A stretch of 33,289 nucleotides of DNA from Candidatus Thorarchaeota archaeon (GTDB lineage: Archaea > Asgardarchaeota > Thorarchaeia > Thorarchaeales > Thorarchaeaceae). Shown piece by piece: positions 31,301-33,289 of the stretch; the stretch's first letter is position 1; each line of letters starts with the position of its first letter. The stretch covers positions 1 to 33,289 of the forward strand of contig JAEOSL010000025.1 of assembly GCA_016840385.1 (NCBI GenBank), written 5' to 3'. The position numbers were made by a program, and so were the translations under genes. The notes beneath the pieces were generated by a model. It was not told where the DNA came from. It did not search any database and saw only the letters and a list, made by a program, of their open reading frames with translations.

Positions 31301-32051
31301 TCGAATAAAGTAGAGGATCGATAATCAGGGACTTGGACGTATCATAGTCACTGACACTGAATCCAAACATGCCACCACCAAGCGATGTGAACTCCCCATC
31401 AACATCAGTCGCTCCCTGAAACATTCTCAGACCATCATCCACCAGCGTTCCATCTTCTTTCTCAATCATCAATGAGTTCTTTCCGATCACAATTGAGTCC
31501 TGACCATCGCACCTAACCCTGATGTCTTCCAGGTCAGCACCGGGTGCCACCCTGAACTCATACTTCGCACCATCTACCGTGGTTTGATAGACAAGGTCGA
31601 TTCCAGGCCAGAGGTCTTCGTATACAACTGTTGAGAACCCTTGGATATTTGTGTAGGTTCCACGATCCCCTAAGAAGTAGTTTGTTCGATGACTGACCTC
31701 GCCAACACCCACGGGAACAACATCTCGTGCTCCCTCAAAGTACAGGGTCACAGCACCAAAGGCGCCCTCCATCCAGAGCAGAATTCTACTCTCTGCAAAA
31801 CCGATCATCCCACCAGGAATATTCCCATAGAGCATGACCTCTGGATTAGCAACCTGACCAAGGTTCTCAAAGAATTGACTGCGAAGTGCAACCTCGACTT
31901 GCTCTTCAATAACTTCTTCATTTACTTCACAGTCTTCATTGACTCCTGAGTCTGTATTATAACTCAAAGGAATTGTTGGCGCAATGAAGACTCCACTTAC
32001 CAAAATCACTAATGCGACAATAAACAAAAGTTCCTTTCTCAACTTGCTCAC
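28389..32051 (-). CDS. Giant surface protein with seven SBBP repeats and Ig-like domains
   Basis: A 1220-residue exported protein. Signal peptide (about 8-25), then an N-terminal domain with SQFFENLGQ (about 58-245) usual before SBBP repeats, seven SBBP repeats of about 66 residues (about 247-710), four Ig-like repeats of about 90 residues (about 710-1073), a final fibronectin/Ig-like domain (about 1075-1168), a membrane helix (about 1175-1195) and a basic tail. Seven SBBP repeats should close a seven-bladed beta-propeller. About 20 N-glycosylation sequons are present. The plan is type I: outside repeats, one anchor, short Arg/Lys tail. It probably binds other cells, surfaces or polymers; no ligand can be named. 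The start is GTG 32051. The vWA gene follows. Confidence 0.92.
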   Translation of the reverse strand: MSKLRKELLFIVALVILVSGVFIAPTIPLSYNTDSGVNEDCEVNEEVIEEQVEVALRSQFFENLGQVANPEVMLYGNIPGGMIGFAESRILLWMEGAFGAVTLYFEGARDVVPVGVGEVSHRTNYFLGDRGTYTNIQGFSTVVYEDLWPGIDLVYQTTVDGAKYEFRVAPGADLEDIRVRCDGQDSIVIGKNSLMIEKEDGTLVDDGLRMFQGATDVDGEFTSLGGGMFGFSVSDYDTSKSLIIDPLLYSTYVSGSDDDCGYEIAIDSSRNVYVTGYTESTDFPIANAYNTTGDESTSFKDVFVFKLSSDGSTLLYSTYVSGSHNDIGYAIAVDSSGNAYVTGYTSSIDFPTVNAYDAVGDDSTGYFDVFVFKLSSDGGSLLYSTYVSGSNNDYGYDIALDSLNCTYVTGYTRSTDFNTTLNAYNTTGDGSTLKGDAFVFRLNPAGDNLIYSTYISGSYDDVGIGIAVDSSYNAFITGSTYSIDFPNDNAYNATGDGSTFTKDAFVCKFNPSGALYYSTYVGGSNNDEGNAIAVDSSGNAYVTGFSLSADFPIVNAYNTTGDGTTSHSDVIVFKLSSGGDDLLYSTYVSGSHNDKGHDLAIDSSNNVVVIGQTSSTDFPTLYSFNETGDTSTSYNDVFVFKLSSDGGSLLYSTYVSGSYQDYGYGITIDSSNNAYITGETKSIDFPTKNALNATGDGTTSGDVFVLKLSEDNTNPDLDWPADVPYEQGTTGNEITWTAGDMTPHLYRVDGNGSTVDWTAWSNGTIVVDVDGQPSGVYNYTITVFDEWDNKASDTVFVIVEDTTPPDLDSPSDFTYKAGYTGHQIVWTVGDLNPEEYRIDGNGTTIDWTSWTNGTIPFNVDGLHVGIYNFTITVMDDYGKYAIDTVFVTVVDNTFPDLNSPSDFQYGVEDTGNQINWTVGDVNPGEYRVDGNGTTVDWTSWTNGTIHVNVDGLSIGIYVHTITVRDYYGNEVTDTVYITVVDTTPPTIDHPSDIEFAVGAAGRSIIWHPYDPNPASFVLHKDGVVAWSGGWDGSDIEWDLIGLSIDVYSYTLTVWDTEGHHTSDTVIVTVVAEIEETDPPEIALIRSPPAPNELDDVVVTATIIDENEITNATLQYSIDDGSTWTNVTMIQSTGTEWTGIILKQAVGVTVQYRIHARDALGNWGVSSLSSYVVANSVDIPGLVLFGIEIAGGVGILYGGYRGGKGWRKRRRFRKLGLQPVK
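28840..29912 (-). repeat. Four tandem Ig-like repeats, 270-base period
   Basis: Each unit opens (P/N)PxxxxP and carries a W-(T)-x-G-D-x-x-P-x-x-Y-R-x-D-G-N-G-(S/T)-T core, then (S/T)NGT. DNA spacing is exactly 270 bases for the first three: 29221, 29491 and 29761 align. Units two and three share 31 identical bases (29218-29248 and 29488-29518), a sign of recent duplication or gene conversion. The last unit is diverged. Confidence 0.85.
29919..31313 (-). repeat. Seven tandem SBBP repeats, about 200-base period
   Basis: Each unit opens with LLYSTYVSGS-type residues, then ID(S)S-N-YVTG, T-S-DFP, NAYN-TGD and FVFKLSSDG. Some DNA is very alike: 26 identical bases at 30433-30458 and 31036-31061, three units apart. 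Unit three has an extra residue in DFNTTLNAY, and unit four has DAFVCKF in place of the usual VFVFKL. Confidence 0.85.
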
Positions 32052-32585
32052 CGTAAGACACTACACCTATTCGCAGTTGACACTCCCTCCCCGATAATCA
32101 ATGAAATCTATGAACCTGCGCCGCGATTATCAATTATAATAACTACCGGGATATTAAGTTCTTCTATCAACTGAAAGAATGAATAAATTAGCAGTTAACC
32201 GTGTTCTGATGTAAAACTAGGAGAGAATTCATTCAGTGCACGGTTGAATCATGATTGATGCAACCGTCAGACCCTCATTCGATTTCAATATTGAATCTAC
32301 ATCAGTTTAAAATAATATTGCAGCCAGGATAAGCTAGCAACGTTTCTAAATTGTGACACATCTCTACCCCTAATATTTTCATCAGAGGACCTTGCTTTAA
32401 CCGTTCCAGAGGTTGCTGTTATGATTAATATGAGTATATTTTCACAGATTAGCATCTAAAAAGAAAGATTAGAAGGGAGAGATGAAGACCCAATATAAAT
32501 TCACGTAGATTAGGAATATCGTCCACTTATTCGCGGAAATTTAATAACCGTCTGTGTTACTGTATAAGATGATGAGATAATCATC
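32052..32585. promoter_or_regulatory. Divergent spacer with five AACCGT motifs and an inverted repeat
   Basis: A 534-base gap between the surface operon and the regulator gene, with no coding frame or RNA gene seen. AACCGT occurs at 32197, 32262, 32399 and 32546, and inverted at 32240. The pair at 32240-32267 forms ACGGTTG-14 bases-CAACCGT, enclosing the palindrome AATCATGATT (32247-32256). The last copy lies beside the likely promoter of the regulator (TTTAATAA 32539-32546 or TATAAG 32563-32568). CGATAATCAAT at 32092 and CGATTATCAAT at 32124 form a near-perfect direct repeat. Confidence 0.55.
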
Positions 32586-33245
32586 ATGAATGATCAAACC
32601 GATGAGAGAAGTATAGAAGGAATCGCTCACGCCACCGCGGAGTCCATAGCTGACCTCTTTCTTTCAATCACTCACCCAAAGAGAATCATCATACTTGACA
32701 TTCTCAAGAAACAGAGCGTTGAATTCTCAAACCTCATGGAAGCAACTGAGATTCGCAAGACCGCTCTGTCAAAGCATCTAAATCTACTCATATCAAAGCG
32801 ACTGATAGAACGGGTCAGTCATGGTCGATATAGGATTACACTCAATGGTGAGAGTTTTTTGGAATCTGTTCTTAGCATATACGAAACCTCGATAGTATGC
32901 CAAGAAGAGGAGAAACGGAAGCTATACGAGCGGTTCTTATCTATACGAAAGATGTACGAGAAACTACAGGTAGAACTTGTCCTACTAGAACCAATGACTG
33001 TTGCATCAGTAAGTGCGAGAGGCAAGTCTCCAGAAAATGAAGCATGGAAGAGAATGGTTTCCTTTGCTGAGCCCAGGGGACTATTCAAAGACTTGACCAA
33101 GCATCCCGTGTTCGGTTACAATCTTCTCATAGCAGAGGATAATAGCAGAGCCACCTCTCCCCTTGATGAGGAATATGAATACGTGTTTTTAATTCGTATC
33201 GACCCTGATACCGAATTGGATGGAGGTGTTGAAATGGCCAGCTGA
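32586..33245 (+). CDS. HTH regulator with GyrI-like effector domain, frameshifted near its end
   Basis: A 219-residue frame as it stands. Residues about 22-90 form an ArsR-type winged helix (ITHPKRIIILDILKKQSVEF, then recognition helix KTALSKHLNLL and a wing). After a coiled stretch (about 100-130), residues about 132-219 are the first part of a GyrI-like small-molecule-binding domain (VELVLLEPMTVASVSARGKS, PENEAWKRMV, FGYNL). The frame ends at TGA 33243, where the domain should continue. One frame back, from 33233, the sequence reads NGQLKGGLFAVTRC, exactly the next family block, and stays open to the window end. One base is therefore missing near 33231-33241, by mutation or assembly error. 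It faces the surface operon across the spacer and may control it. Confidence 0.85.
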   Translation: MNDQTDERSIEGIAHATAESIADLFLSITHPKRIIILDILKKQSVEFSNLMEATEIRKTALSKHLNLLISKRLIERVSHGRYRITLNGESFLESVLSIYETSIVCQEEEKRKLYERFLSIRKMYEKLQVELVLLEPMTVASVSARGKSPENEAWKRMVSFAEPRGLFKDLTKHPVFGYNLLIAEDNSRATSPLDEEYEYVFLIRIDPDTELDGGVEMAS

Positions 33246-33289
33246 AAGGAGGCCTTTTTGCTGTGACTAGGTGTACCCTCGCCCACCCT

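Noticed and set aside
29919..31313. Regularly spaced repeats resembling an array
   Set aside because: They are in-frame protein repeats of about 200 bases with no constant spacer, not a CRISPR array.
32052..32585. tRNA or small RNA gene in the long spacer
   Set aside because: No cloverleaf, box C/D pair or strong hairpin with a terminator is visible; the elements fit regulatory sites better.
33231..33289. Readthrough of the TGA at 33243 (selenocysteine or similar)
   Set aside because: The next in-frame codons lead to another TGA, while the frame one base back matches the domain at once. A base loss is simpler.

Overview
The window looks like a chromosomal segment of an archaeon of moderate AT content, most likely an Asgard archaeon of the Thorarchaeota type. 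The archaeal call rests on TATA boxes 25-30 bases from start codons (several of them leaderless), a methanogen-style histidine kinase, archaeal-type winged-helix regulators paired with small membrane proteins, and large secreted proteins carrying SBBP and Ig-like repeats. The Asgard call is inference from gene content. I see no rRNA, tRNA, CRISPR array, transposase or phage module.

Layout. Bases 1-1291 hold two plus-strand genes: a 5'-truncated small Cys-containing protein and a tandem PH-like protein. Bases 1412-7023 are minus strand: an isoprenylcysteine/phospholipid methyltransferase-like membrane protein, a four-PAS/GAF orphan histidine kinase, a membrane-anchored surface protein and a two-domain GNAT acetyltransferase. 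Bases 7160-12783 hold a small conserved protein, a DUF1846 protein, two doubtful small genes, a YwbE-like protein, a membrane protein, a double-hotdog MaoC-like dehydratase, a small helical protein and a small membrane protein. Bases 12893-15243 are a membrane cluster: a GT-C-like polytopic protein, a 4-TM protein and an overlapping winged-helix regulator. Bases 15369-21405 are mostly metabolic: a DUF6265 protein, an HExxH metalloprotein, an RHH-regulator/membrane-protein pair, a 2Fe-2S ferredoxin, a TatD-like hydrolase, a tautomerase and two methyltransferases. Bases 21604-25055 hold a 13-TM protein fused to an endonuclease/exonuclease/phosphatase domain (the architecture of eukaryotic CWH43/PGAP2IP) and an enterochelin-esterase-like hydrolase. 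Bases 25160-32051 are a two-gene cell-surface operon: a 1220-residue seven-SBBP/Ig-repeat protein followed by a 1065-residue von Willebrand A protein. Bases 32052-32585 are a long divergent regulatory spacer, followed by an HTH-GyrI-like regulator that appears frameshifted near the window end.

How the genes fit together. Most genes stand alone with their own promoter. Clear co-transcription candidates are 3-386/395-1291, 15243-12893 (partly), 17671-16950 and 32051-25160. Several gene 3' ends carry a similar GAGAGG-loop-CCTCTC hairpin, which looks like this genome's usual terminator. The items most worth a second look are the CWH43-like protein, the SBBP-vWA surface operon, five AACCGT motifs in the divergent spacer, the frameshifted regulator, and a tautomerase that lacks both substrate-binding arginines.
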